Shown: positions 45,280 to 56,028 of the stretch, piece by piece | Layout of the letters: the number at the start of each line of letters is the position of its first letter | Position numbering within the stretch: the stretch's first letter is position 1 | Origin: Rosa chinensis | Taxonomy: Eukaryota > Streptophyta > Magnoliopsida > Rosales > Rosaceae | Direction of reading: 5' to 3' | Assembly: GCF_002994745.2 (NCBI RefSeq) | Contig: NC_037094.1 | Coordinates: forward strand, 46,017,139-46,081,138 | DNA: 64,000 nt | Notes under the pieces: model-generated | What the model saw: the letters and a program-made list of their open reading frames with translations, nothing else | Databases searched by the model: none | Told to the model about the DNA's origin: nothing | Position numbers and translations under genes: made by a program

Positions 45280-45620
45280 GAAGAGCAAGAGAGACTTTCC
45301 AGTTTGGGATTTTCGATTGGAGATGAAGAGGCCGCGGGCCTTGTCGTCGTCGTCGGAGAATCAGTGCTTGTTTGGGGTTCCGATGCAGGTGAGGTGGAGG
45401 AAGAGGCGATGGCATCGGTGGAGGGCCGAGCTCGTTCAAAGAGCCGGGGACCATGAGGACTTTGTTGTGTAGATCGCTCCATGTCTCCAAGTCGTCACCG
45501 GCGATTGTGAAATATGCATCGGCATTAGTTTGCCAGTCGCACCTTGCTTCTAGGTCGTCACTGGCGAGCTCGTGAGGTCTGCAACGACATCAATTTAGTT
45601 TTCTAGGGAGAGTCCCGCCA
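45280..45620 (-). other. Unidentified captured sequence upstream of the Rab fragment
   Basis: The GC-rich sequence 5' of the Rab fragment is open on minus in several frames. A frame in phase with the Rab start reads [20 protein letters not shown]. Further upstream a GDDLE.W motif occurs three times at 45,470-45,640. It may be a second captured exon, but I cannot name the source. Confidence 0.35.
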
Positions 45621-45840
45621 TGCCTCCAGGTCATCGCCGCTAAGAGAGAGTTTTTTTTTTTTTTTTTACCAGAGAGATATATTATAAATTGAGAGGTCAG
45701 AAATTGTGGAAGGGTACAATTGTCATAGACTAAAAAGTTTGAAGATAGAAATGGCCTTATGTGTACAAGCAAACTTAGGTGGCCTTATGGCTAATTAAAG
45801 TTTTAAAGTGACACTTACATGTAATTTTCTATAAAAACTT

Positions 45841-46029
45841 TTAGAATAAATTAAATCACAAGGGTAAATATGATAATTATAAAATATATTTTTATTAAGA
45901 AAATTAAAAAGAAATGATCCCACAACCCCCACTTTTCTCTCACACTATTTTCTCTTTGCAATAACTGTTTTATTTCATCTATTTTTTTCATTTTCTTAAA
46001 AAAAAAAAATTATACACGTTATTAGAACT
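45841..46029. other. Short AT-rich spacer between two MULE-type elements
   Basis: No feature seen. It includes a 12-A run near 45,999-46,010. Confidence 0.5.
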
Positions 46030-46238
46030 GGGGAGTGAAATTTGCACTCCCCAAATTGTAAATCACACTCTCTTTATTTTTTTTATTATTTTCCTTATCT
46101 TTATTGCCTATGATTTTCTAAAATAACCCTTTTAAGTTATTTTTCAGTGTTTGATCAACTAATGCTATTAGAACTGGTCTTCATCCCCATAAGCAAGAAC
46201 TGATCTTCATCCCCAGAAAGCAAGAAATCCAATTTCGT

Positions 46239-46598
46239 GTGACACCTAATTTCAGGTCATTTACAATGACAACTCCGAGTACGATCTCAAAGCCATTCCT
46301 GGTATTACAGCCTACCCACATCCTCACTTGCAAACAGAGATTGAAACTAATAGTAAAACAATTGAAAACCTTAATTGGTTCCCCAACGTCTCTATCAAAG
46401 CCGCCTCCTCCATTGTCTTCACCATCGAGAATTTCGACCTGGGACTTCATGAATCCGTATGAAAGCATAGAAAGGTACTACTTGGCATACACGTCGAGCT
46501 GTTACTCGAGCAAGGTCAGAGAAAAAGAAGGAATTTCTGATTTGGAAGATGAAGAGTACAACCACCACAATCATTACCAGCAGGAAGTGAAAACATGA
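46239..46598 (+). pseudogene. Captured NRG2 / DUF630-DUF632-like fragment
   Basis: The + frame ends with SKPPPPLSSPSRISTWDFMN, PYESIERYYLAYTSS, then SSKVREKEGISDLEDEEYNH. The PPPP...S.WDF.NP(F/Y) and VREEEGIPDLEDE pattern is characteristic of plant nitrate-regulatory NRG2-like (DUF630/DUF632) proteins, which are about 700 residues. Only about 75 recognisable residues remain, then a stop at 46,596-46,598. Placed between MULE-type ends, it is best read as a captured exon piece. A start at 46,254 (MTTPSTIS) is possible but not supported by homology. Confidence 0.65.
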
Positions 46599-46739
46599 AC
46601 GAGAGACAGAAGTAAACAAGTTACATGACCTCTCTCCTTCTCATATCATCAGACCATACCATGCTAAAAACCATGCCTTTCTTTTTACTCTTACTATGTA
46701 TAATGATTGCTCAAGAATCAAAATTTCCGACTAGGGTAA

Positions 46740-47287
46740 TGATGCAGTTTATTCACTGCCTAGACACCAGGATCAACAAACTCTAAGGTTTAGGGTGTAT
46801 AACTCACAGGTTTTGTAGGGGAGAAAGTAAACAAACTATGGATTAGGAATCCCTCCCAGGTTTCTCACCCAAACAAGGCTTCACACCAACACTCCTATCA
46901 CAGGAAAACTCAGAAACACTCTGAAAACTTTATTCATCAAGACATGTTTGGCCACTTGGCACTTACACTTATTTATATTTGAGTAGATAGCTCATATTAA
47001 CTAGCACTAAAGACTCATTCATAGCTAGGGCTGTTACAATTCACAAAACTGAAGCATAAAAGACCTAATAAAGGAATTTAAACTCCTAATTGAAACTGAA
47101 ATAATAAAGAAACCTTAAAAATCCCAAACTGAAACTAACCCAAACTGAAACTGAAAGACACCTGCCTAGAGACTTCTAGAATGAAAGCAATTAATCAAAC
47201 CATATGGAAAGGGAATGACTAGCTACTCTCCTTTTCCATTTCTTTCGCTCATAAACCTTAAAAGGTTTGGCTATGATGTCCTCATCA
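46740..47287 (-). repeat. Chromovirus 3' LTR
   Basis: 548-bp LTR with TG...CA ends, matching 51,944-52,491. On the minus strand it follows the polypurine tract. Confidence 0.95.
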
Positions 47288-47298
47288 ATTCTCCCCAG

Positions 47299-50200
47299 CT
47301 AGGAAGAACTCACCTCCGGTGAGATAAAGCTGTAGTATCTTTCCCGAATATCTGGATCGATGCGCTGCAGCTCCTCCTTAGTTACCCAAGTGTTGTCAGA
47401 ATTTGGTCTGTCCTTCCATTTAATTAGGTACTTTTGGTAGCCACCTTGTCTTGTCGAAACAACCTGCTCATCCACAATGTTTTCCACTACATCTCTCTTA
47501 GGAACTTTAGAACGAGGCAAAGGTGGGGTGATTGGTGAAAATTTAGAAGAAAATGGCAACACAGGCACCATAGGTTCTCTATGGGGCAGTAAGTCCTCCA
47601 CATTAAAAGTAGAACTGATTCCCATTTCTGGAGGGAGTTCTAACACATATGCATTGGTTCCAACCTTCTGCAATACTTTAAAAAGTCCAATGCTGCGAGT
47701 TTGTAACTTCTTTGCCTTCCCTTTAGAGAAACGTTCAAATCTAACTCGAACCATGACAAAGTCTCCCACTGAAAATTCCTTGAATGCTCGATGTACATCA
47801 ACAGCCTTTTTATATTGCTCATTGCTCCTGTTAATCCGACGATAAATCTCAGCATGCAGCTCATGAATATGACGTGCAAATTCATTAGCTGACTGTGATG
47901 GCCTATGTGAAACTGTCATGGGAATGAGATCTATTGGAGCTCTGGTCTTGTGACCATAAACAGCTTCAAAGGGACTCATGCCTATAGTTTGGTTAACTGA
48001 ATTATTATATGCAAACTCAGCAATCGGTAAAATTGAATCCCAAGACCTGATACACTCACCAACCAAACTTCGCAGCAGATTTCCCAAACTTCTATTCACA
48101 CTTCAGTTTGCCCATCTGTTTGCGGATGGTAAGCAGATGAAAACTTGAGTTTGGTGCGCAACATGTGCCACAAAGTCTTCCAAAAATAACTCATGAATCG
48201 AACATCACGATCAGACACTATAGTTTTAACCAAACCATGCAACTGAACAACCTCATCCATGAAAAGCTTGGCCACTTCAGAAGCATCAAATGTCTTAGAA
48301 CAAGGAAGAAAATGAGCCATTTTAGAAAAACGATCCACAACCACAAAAATGGAATCATGTCGCTGTGTAGTCTTGGGCAACCCAAGCACAAAATCCATGC
48401 TAATATCTTGCCAATGAGTATGTGGGACAAGCAGCGGGGTATATAACCCTGTGTTTTGCCTTTTGTGCTTTGCCAACTGACAAGTACGGCATCGTTCAAC
48501 AACTTTAGCAACATCACGTTTGAGACTAGGCCAATAGAAGCGATCCTCCACAAGAGCAATGGTTTTGTCTCTCCCAAAATGTCCAGCGATCCCACCAGCA
48601 TGTAGCTCTAAAATTAGGAAGTCTCTCACCGATGTGCAAGGAATACAAAGTTTGGTTCCTTTGAAACATCTTGTAGAACAAAATCGGTGCTTTTGGATTG
48701 CTTTTCCAAGAGAGCTGAATATATTCTTCCAAAGTCTGGACAACTCAAATACTCTTCTTTCAGATTATTGAATCCAACCACTTCCACACTCAGTGTGCAA
48801 AAGTGAATTCCTGCGGCTAAGAGGATCTGCTACTTTATTCTCCACTCTAGATTTATGCTTCAGCACAAAAGTATACTCTTGAATAAATTCAACCCATTTT
48901 GCATGTCGTGGGTTTAATCTCTTCTGTGAATTGAGATATCGCAGAGCCTCATGATCAGAATACAAGACAAATTCTTGTGGCAGCAAGTAATGTCTCCAAT
49001 ACCGCAAGGATTGAACGACTGCATAAAATTCTTTATCATAGGTAGAGTACTTCTGCTTGGCTTCATTCAACTTCTCGCTGAAATATGCAATAAGATGCCC
49101 CTCTTAACTTAGAACTCCACCAATTCCCAACACCTGAAGCATCACATGTAACCTTAAAAGGCTTTGTAAAATCAGGAAGGCGCATTACAGGACATTAATC
49201 ATTCTGGTTTTGATCTCCTGAATGGCCTTTGCAGCTGCATTTGTCCACCGAAACTCCCATTTCTTTATGCAATTAGTAATTGGAGCCATGATAAAACTGA
49301 ACCCAGCAATGAATCGACGATAAAAGGTAGCCAATCCATGAAAACTACGCACCTCATGTATGTTTTTTGGTTCTGCCCATTCAGCAATAGCCTTGACTTT
49401 CTCTGGATCTGCTTGCATTCCCTTTGACGACACAACAAATCCCAAAAAGATAACTTCATTGGACATGAATGAGCACTTTTTAAGGTTTGCAAACAACTTC
49501 TCTCTTTTAAGAGCTATGCAGACTTGCTTCAAGTGATTAAGGTGTTGCTCTTTGGATGTGCTATAAATTAAAATATCGTCAAAATAGACAACCAAGAACT
49601 TACCCATGAACGGCCTCAAAACTTGTGTCATAACTCTCATGAAAGTGCTGGGTGCGTTAGTTAGTCCAAATGGTATGACAAACTATTCATACAAACCATC
49701 CTTTGTCTTGAAGGCTGTTTTCCATTCATCTCCAGGTCTGATGCGGATCTGGTGATAGCCACTCTTCAAATCAATTTTAGAAAAGATAGTAGCTCCTGCC
49801 ATTATGTCCAGCATGTCATCAAGTCTCGGTATTGGAAACCGATATTTGACTGTGATTTTGTTGATGGCTCTGCTATCCACACACATTCTCCAAGAGCCAT
49901 CTTTTTTTGATGTGAGAAGGGCAGGAACATCACATGGGCTAAGGCTCTCCCGAATGAACCCTTTTACAAGAAACTCATCAACCTGCCTTTTCAATTCTGC
50001 ATGCTCGGTTGGATTCATCCGATAATGTGGTAAATTCGGTATTGTTGCTCCAGGGACCAGATCAATCGCATGTTGAATATGCCGGAGAGGAGGAAGTTCA
50101 TTTGGAAGGTCCTCGGCAAATACATCAGTAAACTGTTCAAGGATTGATTTCACATCCGAGGGCAACTCCAAACTAGTCAAAGGGTGAGATTCCTTTCCAA

Positions 50201-51092
50201 TCAATATAAAAATAACAAAATCACCTATTGTCTCCCTTACAAAGTGTCTTGGACTGATGATATTAAGGGATTTTGATTGCTGCCCACCTTTGCTAAGTGT
50301 CGGTTGGGGGACTGATCTGGGCTGGATTGGGTTCAACTTGATGTTCTTTCCTTCATGAATAAAGGAACATGAGTTGGCACGGCCCGAAATGGTTACATCC
50401 AGATCATACAACCATGGTCTGCCCAAAAGAATGTGTCCCACGTCCATCGGCACAACATCACACCAAACAGTATCCTTGTAAGATGAAAACTGAATAAGAA
50501 CTTGACATCGCTGTGTCACGGGAATGGAAAACTTGTCAATCCATGCCACACGATAAGGTTGAGGATGACCAGCAGCGGTCAAACCCAATTTAGAGATGGT
50601 TTGAGGGGAGACAACATTAATGCAGCTTCCATTGTCAATGATGACTTTATAACTTTTGTCTCCACACCTAACATAAGTGTGAAAAATGTTTGTTCTCCGC
50701 CAATCTTCAGTACTCTTAGGTTGAGTCAAAGTGCATCTGACAACAGCCGTTCTTGGTTGAACAATGTCTATAGGTTCCCCTTCCATATCATCATCAATAG
50801 CTGGAATTTCAGGCTCATAAACATTTTCCTCCAATTCTCCTTGAGCATCAGCCTCTTCTTCTGTGCTTGCTGCAAATAAACTTTGAGTTTGCTCTTTTGT
50901 TGGGCATTGACCAGCATAGTGACCATAACCTTGACATCTATAGCACCTTATAGATCCCTCTCCTCGCATACCAGATTGTAATCCCTTTCCTTTTTCAGCT
51001 TTCACCAGCGAATTGGAAGTATTGGAGCCCTTAGAGATTGGTGACGGTTTTGTTACAGAGGCTAGGACGAAACTCAGAGTTCCGCTGATCAA
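47299..51092 (-). pseudogene. Chromovirus pol (PR-RT-RH-INT-chromodomain), broken
   Basis: On minus the segments in order are as follows. The CCHC knuckle is CYRCQGYGHYAGQC (about 50,950). The protease has the D-x-G site IIDNGSCINVV (about 50,650). The RT has the KKDGSWRMCVDSRAINK region (about 49,900) and the catalytic YFDDILIYS (about 49,580). RNase H follows with YSDHEALRYL (about 48,970). The integrase has the H-H-C-C finger and the HAGGIAGHFG motif (about 48,600), then DFVLG and SDRDVRF. The C-terminus has a chromodomain (IVDEQVV...YLIKWKD, about 47,440). Breaks are a Trp-to-stop change in RT near 49,683, frame disruptions near 49,070-49,190 and 48,765, and one at 48,096. Integration by chromodomain targeting is inferred from the family. 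Confidence 0.93.
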
Positions 51093-51914
51093 ACCGCTTG
51101 TACACAGGGGTTGTGGGGGTCTTCAAGTAGTGCTCCAATTCCAGCACTAATTGATAAGCTCGCTCTAATGAATGTACATCATGAGGAATCAGTTCTCTTT
51201 GAAGTTCTGGACGAAGACCTGTTTTGAAACGAGCAAGAGTTACTGATGGGTCTTCGGTGATGTTACATCTCACAATAAATTCTTCAAACTTATCAATATA
51301 ATCAGCAGCTGTCATGCTTCCTTGATGAAGAGATTGCCATTGGTCAAGCAAGCGTTCCTTGTAAGACAAAGTAACATACTTCTCCTTCTGCCTTTCTTTC
51401 ATCTCATCCCAATAAGCAATAGGTTCTTCACCATCTCTCGCAATTCGTCTTTCCACATTAGACCACCAGTCTTGAGCCTTGCCCACCAACTTCATCTTTG
51501 CAGACCTTATCTTGCGATCTTCAGACGACTCATACCATTCAAAATAATGATCCATGTCTGATAACCAATCCAAGAAAACCTTTGCATTCAGCTGGCATCA
51601 AAATAGGAGCTTCAATCTTCATAGACTTCATGGCTTTTTCTTCAGGATCATGTCCATCTTGCCCATTGTTACGTCGAACATTTTGTTTAAGAACATTCCT
51701 TCTAGGTTGCACCATCGGCCCCCCCACGTACACGTTCTTCTTCATTGTAGATGGAAGCTTCAATCTCTGCCAAACGACGGTCAGAAGCAACTGCTTGATC
51801 TTGTATTCTGGTCTCAAGATGACCAATTTGGGTGTCTAAACCTTCTATCGTTTTAGCCAAAGTTTCAAGGTCCATGGCTAAATGAAGTTTCTTTTGGCTG
51901 GAGCTAGGAGACAC
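51031..51914 (-). pseudogene. Chromovirus gag, frameshifted
   Basis: The minus-strand start at 51,914 (MSPSSSQKKLHLAMDLETL) gives a coiled-coil-like N-part rich in Glu/Gln/Arg, with frame breaks near 51,700 and 51,560. The capsid-like Retrotrans_gag part follows (MDWLSDMDHYFEWYESSEDR; WWSNVERRI; LDQWQSLHQGSMTAADYID). It ends at 51,031, overlapping the pol frame by 60 bp, so a further frame change is needed to enter the zinc knuckle. Confidence 0.9.
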
Positions 51915-51927
51915 CAGAGCTTGTTCA

Positions 51928-51939
51928 GCTTTGATACCA
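51928..51939 (-). promoter_or_regulatory. Chromovirus primer-binding site
   Basis: The minus strand reads TGGTATCAAAGC, one mismatch from the initiator-Met tRNA PBS, a few bases inside the 5' LTR. Confidence 0.85.
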
Positions 51940-51943
51940 AAAC

Positions 51944-52491
51944 TGATGCAGTTTATTCACTGCCTAGACACCAGGATCAACAAACTCTAAGGTTTAGGGC
52001 TTATAACTCACAGGTGTTGTAGGGTAGAAAGTAAACAAACTATGGATTAGGAATCTCTCCCAGGTTTCTCACCCAAACAAGGCTTCACACCAACACTCCT
52101 ATCTCAGGAAAACTTAGAAACACTCTGAAAACTTTATTCATCAAGACATGTCTGGCCACTTGGCACTTACACTTATTTATATTTGAGTAGATAGCTCATA
52201 TTAACTAGCACTAAAGACTCATTCATAGCTAGGGCTGTTACAATTCACAAAACTGAAGCATAAAAGACCTAATAAAGGAATTTAAACTCCTAACTGAAAC
52301 TGAAATAATAAAGAAACCTTAAAAATCCCAAATTGAAACTGACCCAAACTGAAACTGAAAGACACCTGCCTAGAGACTTCTAGAATGAAAGCAATTAATC
52401 AAACCATATAGAAAGGGAATGACTAGCTGCTCTCTTTTTCCATTTCTTTTGCTCATAAACCTTAAAAGGTTTGGCTATGATGTCCTCATCA
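51944..52491 (-). repeat. Chromovirus 5' LTR
   Basis: 548-bp LTR matching 46,740-47,287. It would carry the promoter of the minus-strand element. Confidence 0.95.
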
Positions 52492-52539
52492 AGTAAACTA
52501 ACAAAGTTGCAATACCTTACAAATACCAAATCTCTAAAT

Positions 52540-52700
52540 TACACAGGGCATTCCCATCACCAGCCTCTATAGCTTTCCAGTACAAATAAAACACCTTATC
52601 CTCGTCACCTCTCTCTATCCGGCATCAATTGTCGCCTTCATGGACATACTTCGCAGCTTCAAGAACATTGATTTCTTCTCCCTTTCCAGATCTACTACAA
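52540..52700 (-). pseudogene. Possible captured Sel1/TPR-like fragment in MULE 2
   Basis: Minus-strand translation gives VLEAAKYVHEGDN, a stop, then YLYWKAIEAGDGNALCNLE. The A..AIE.GD.NAL.NL pattern resembles Sel1-like or TPR repeats. It lies between the chromovirus and the right inverted terminus of the TIR element, so it could be another captured piece. The match is short. Confidence 0.35.
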
Positions 52701-52982
52701 CAACCCTTGTTTGAGAATTAGATCTTCAAATCAAATTTGTTTGATCTGAAATTTTCTCGCTTTCTATCACTTTGAAGATATAGTCTGGGAAGAGGATGTG
52801 GTGGAGGAGGAATTGACGAAGGTTGAGCGGAGATTAAGATAAAAAAAGTAGAAGAGTTCCCGTACAAATAGTCATAATTATAAGGGCAAAATGGGAAAGA
52901 TATATAAAGAAAATTATAAAATCATAAAATATAGAAGGTAGGAGTGTGGTTTACAATTTGGAAACTGCAAATTTCACTCCCC

Positions 52983-53767
52983 TTAGAGCAAGTTCACCCG
53001 TTGAGATCACTGGGTCAGATACTATTTACTGCCTTTTGTCTTTCATCTCCACCATCTAGGTCACTGGGTCAGATATTGTTCACTCTAAATCGAAGAGATC
53101 TTTTCTCATAACTTTGTTGGATTTAATAGCTCGAATAGTGACATAGAGTCCACTAGAGAGACACATAAACTTCTCTAAGATGCGCCTTTGTTCTCAATCA
53201 TAAGAGGCATTGCAAAGAAACTCATTTTTGTTCTCTACATGTGTTTTCGCATGGAATCCATTGGCTATTCATAGATGCGATTTGCCCTAGAAGAGTAGAA
53301 AGTTTATGTGACAGTAATCAAAGTGCCATTTGGTAAGGAGAACTTGGGCTATTCCATGTCCTTGAATTAATACTGATGGCCCAGTCATCGTAGTCACAAA
53401 GTAATATGCTCAGAATCAAAATGGAGTCATAATGAAAAGAACTCGAAATTTTATTCATAAGCCAACGAAGTACATAATTGTCTTTTAACCATTAGGAGAA
53501 TCTAATCCAAATGCTAGCTAATGCTAAACAAAGGTAGTCGTTTGACTTCTTTCGGTAACTCCAAAATAAATATGACCAGGTGAGTAGAGAGATGTCGGTG
53601 GAGCAAGGCTCGCTAAGTACCACTTATCTCAAAACCTTCTTAGACATCATAATCATTTTGGATGACCCTATGTGAAGAAAAACTAAACTAATGACAATTA
53701 CTACAAAGTAAATGGCAATTGCCTATTACATCTCTTGGAAAAATAAAGACTTAAACAGAATTGGCGA
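52983..53767. other. No gene seen; tail of the copia-like remnant
   Basis: It contains a short direct repeat of TAGGTCACTGGGTCAGATA-type sequence (about 53,007 and 53,056). It is probably the degraded 3' part of the gag-only element on minus. No domain was recognised. Confidence 0.4.
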
Positions 53768-54865
53768 TCTATTTATCCCAGCTAGATTTGTAGTCTTCAA
53801 GCCTTCACTCTAGATCATCTTCTTGATCTTCTTGTTCCACATAGTGAGCTTCTCTTACTTCACAATATGCTTTGTAGGCAGTGACAATTTCTTCACAGCT
53901 CAACAAATGTGTGCTCAATGACTGGATACTCTACATCGAGAACATACATCTCTTTGCTCAAACTCTATTGATTGAGGAGCTTTGAAAGCATCATTTAGAT
54001 GGCTCTTAGTATTGGTGGCGCCACCAACATGGCCAAAGGCGCTGCCTCCTTCTCTTTTTCCACGTTGACCTCTTCGGTTCCATGTTCACCTATTTTGGCG
54101 ATTATCTTCCCAAGTAGAGCAATTATAAGGACTAGAACGTCTAGAAGTATCCCTAAGATTAGGGTCTCGCTCTTAGCCCCCTCTCTTAGGGGCGCGACTA
54201 TAATTGGATTTCGGAATATGTTCTGTTTCCACGGATCTCGAATTATAGTTCTTCACAAGGATGTTGTCATGCTTTTCAGCGACATTCATAGCTCTAATAA
54301 GCTCATGAAACCTTGTGATCCGTCATGCAGTAACATCGATTCGATAGTTCTTAGCAACCATCAATGCAGAGACGGGGAAGGTAGAGAGTTCTCAATCAAC
54401 ATCGCATTTGTGATCTCTTTACCATAGAATTCCATTAAGAATTTAATGCGAAGTGCCTCAAGAACTGACTTGAAATCACAGAAGCGGAGGCTATGCCGTC
54501 TCACTTCTAGGTCAGGAAGCATGGAGTCACAGACGTGGCCAAATCTTTCTTCGAGTGAGACCCACAACCTTCTGGGGTCTTCTTCATTCATTCATACACT
54601 TGTACTAGAGTGAATCATCCATATGACGAGTCATTAGGATGATGGCTTTCACCTTATTTTCCTCTAAGGCTGCTCTTTTTGCTTCAAAAGCTTGAGCTTG
54701 CTCAACAGTTAGCACGTCCTGGCTAGGCTCGAGAATCGTATCCAGGATTCCATCAGCCTTGTGATGCTGGCGGACATCACGAACCCACCTGTGATATCCA
54801 AAGCCAGTTGTTCCCAATGGAGCAAAGTCCAATTTGTTCAGGTTACTCATCCTGAAAGAGAACAA
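53768..54865 (-). pseudogene. Copia-like Gag polyprotein remnant
   Basis: On minus the reading starts MSNLNKLDFAPLGTTGFGYH near 54,850, then LEENKVKAIILMTRHMDDSL, EDPRRLWVSLEERF and LEALRIKFLMEFYGKE. This is the UBN2/gag type common in plant Ty1/copia-like non-autonomous elements. Around 53,930-53,960 a knuckle CSRC..SSH..HIC (CX2CX4HX4C with a stop inside) appears. Stops and frameshifts at 54,600 and 54,360 and beyond break it. No protease, integrase or RT follows, so it belonged to a gag-only (non-autonomous) element or is a deleted one. Confidence 0.75.
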
Positions 54866-55813
54866 GAAAAATGGTTAGTTTCAGAGCGGAAAACGCTACC
54901 ACGAAAACATATAAAATTGCTGAGCGTAATCGCTTCCAAGAAATTCAATTCCAAGAGGTATTGGATTAGATCGAAACAATGACGTAAGTGGTCGATCATA
55001 AATTCTTTACAAACTCTAAGTTTGGAAATCTCAACAAGCTCCAAGCTTGGAGTAAGCACGAACCCCCACAGTTCAGCTTAATTAGGTCTCCCCTATGATG
55101 AAGAAAGAGGGGTAAAAGAAGGGAGTTTGCAAGTCCCTGAGAAAAAGAAGAGAAATTGAATAAAAACTCAAAAAACGGAAACTTTTAGTAAAAAATACCT
55201 TGAAATAGGTTGTCGGAAAAAGTGGCTGGAAAATGACCTGAAAAGTCGCCGGCGGTGGCTGGAAAAAGTCGCCAGCAGTGACCGAAAAAAGTTGCCTGCG
55301 GTGACATGGCACCGATCTGCTGACATGGCTATACTGATGTGGCAGTGGCTGTGGATCAGTGGGCCGAGTCTGCTGTGGGTTTTGACTTCTTCTGGGCTTT
55401 TGACTTCTTTGAGCTTTGACTTCTTCTGGGCTTCTCCTTCCTTTTCTTTTCTTTTTTTTTTTTTTTCTTTTGCCGGTTTTTTTGTAGGCTAGTTCAACAG
55501 CTTCTAGACCGATTTTTAGAGTTCTTCTGGTTCCTGAATCCTGGGATCGAAACGCTGCTGATGGCAAAATTTGATAGTAATCGGAGGTCCGAAAGGTGGT
55601 GAACCGGCGCAGGGATCCCTTTTTTCCTTCTTAGAGGGCTAGTTTGATACTTCTAGTGGCCGGTTCCGGTGGTTTTGCCGGCCGGTTCCGGTGGTTCCGC
55701 CGCCGGTTCTAGAATCCTGGGGGATTGAGTGCTTCAATATATGTGGCGGTGGTGGCTTGGGTTTGAAGGCTACGAATTTAGGGTTTCAGGGCTAGGACTT
55801 TGTGCTGATAACG
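54866..55813 (-). other. Leader region of the copia-like remnant
   Basis: Sequence between the LTR and gag. It contains CGCCGGCGGTGGCTGG-type repeats of GTCGCCGG..GGTGGC and a T-run that gives a Lys-rich 161-codon minus frame (55,082-55,567), unrecognised and probably not coding. Confidence 0.4.
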
Positions 55814-56028
55814 TGTTTAAGGAAAACCAAAATTGGGAGAGAATTGAGTCGTATTTTCATTGATAATAGGGTCTCTTTATATAGAGGATTACATGACACA
55901 GAATCAGAGTTATACAAGAAAAGATAATCACACAACTAATCGGATATCTATGAATATCTCCGAGAATATCTCTAATTCAAAATCCTATTACAACTAGGTC
56001 AAGTAACTTAGAGTTTAGGCCAGACACA
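55814..56028 (-). mobile_element. Short LTR (215 bp) of the copia-like remnant
   Basis: The + strand runs from TGTTTAAGGAAAACC to GGCCAGACACA (TG...CA). On minus it has a TATA-like CTCTATATAAAGAGACC and a polyadenylation-like AATGAAAATA, then CACGTTATCAGCAC immediately outside, a junction seen at copia 5' LTR/leader boundaries. No partner LTR was found on the left, so the element is 3'-truncated. The small LTR resembles TRIM-type elements. Confidence 0.65.

Larger units (their letters stand above)
43798..45831. mobile_element. Pack-MULE-like element with captured RABA fragment
   Basis: The left end GGGTTAATTACATATAAGTG and the right end ...CACTTACATGTAATTTTCTA are inverted and stay similar for about 55 bp (TAGCCATAAGGCCACC on the left, GGTGGCCTTATGGCTA on the right). 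The flanks AAAAAACTT (43,789-43,797) and TAAAAACTT (45,832-45,840) agree at 8 of 9 positions, fitting the 9-bp duplication of Mutator elements. No transposase is present. The interior carries a degenerate repeat and a fragment of a Rab GTPase gene, the pattern of Pack-MULEs. It begins 80 bp after the Helitron 3' end. Confidence 0.75.
46740..52491 (-). mobile_element. Ty3/gypsy chromovirus, nearly full length
   Basis: The two LTRs are 548 bp each (46,740-47,287 and 51,944-52,491), both starting TGATGCAGTTTATTCACTGC and ending GATGTCCTCATCA, with about fifteen differences by eye. The flanks are GGTAA and AGTAA (one mismatch). The PBS TGGTATCAAAGC on minus is at 51,928-51,939, and a polypurine tract (AGCTGGGGAGAA on minus) is at 47,289-47,300. 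Order on minus is gag, zinc knuckle, protease, RT, RNase H, integrase, chromodomain. Total length is 5,752 bp. Several stops and frameshifts mean it is not autonomous now. The lineage within chromoviruses was not determined. Confidence 0.95.
46030..52982. mobile_element. Second TIR element (MULE/Pack-MULE-like), split by a chromovirus
   Basis: The left end GGGGAGTGAAATTTGCACTC (46,030) and the right end, whose last bases are GCAAATTTCACTCCCC (52,967-52,982), are inverted. The similarity continues inward for about 40 bp (AAATTGTAAATCACACTC against GAGTGTGGTTTACAATTT). Flanks TTAGAACT and TTAGAGCA match only partly, so the target duplication is weak. Without the 5.75-kb LTR retrotransposon it would be about 1.2 kb and hold fragments resembling host genes, including an NRG2-like one. 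The left terminus itself is a short palindrome (GGGGAGTG...CACTCCCC). Confidence 0.65.

Noticed and set aside
45043..45456. 137-codon + strand frame at 45.0-45.5 kb
   Set aside because: It is antisense to the Rab GTPase fragment, which has real homology on minus.
46669..46736. Signal-peptide gene (MPFFLLLLCIMIAQE)
   Set aside because: Only about 20 codons before the LTR and no continuation on the other side. Too short to call; kept only as a hint within the TIR element finding.
47477..51856. Several + strand frames within the chromovirus (for example 47,477-47,845 and 50,502-50,879)
   Set aside because: Antisense shadows of gag/pol.
53999..54427. 142-codon + strand frame
   Set aside because: Antisense to the copia-like gag remnant, which shows conserved motifs on minus.
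55082..55567. 161-codon Lys-rich minus-strand protein
   Set aside because: The Lys run comes from a T-tract, there is no homology signal, and it lies in the leader between LTR and gag.
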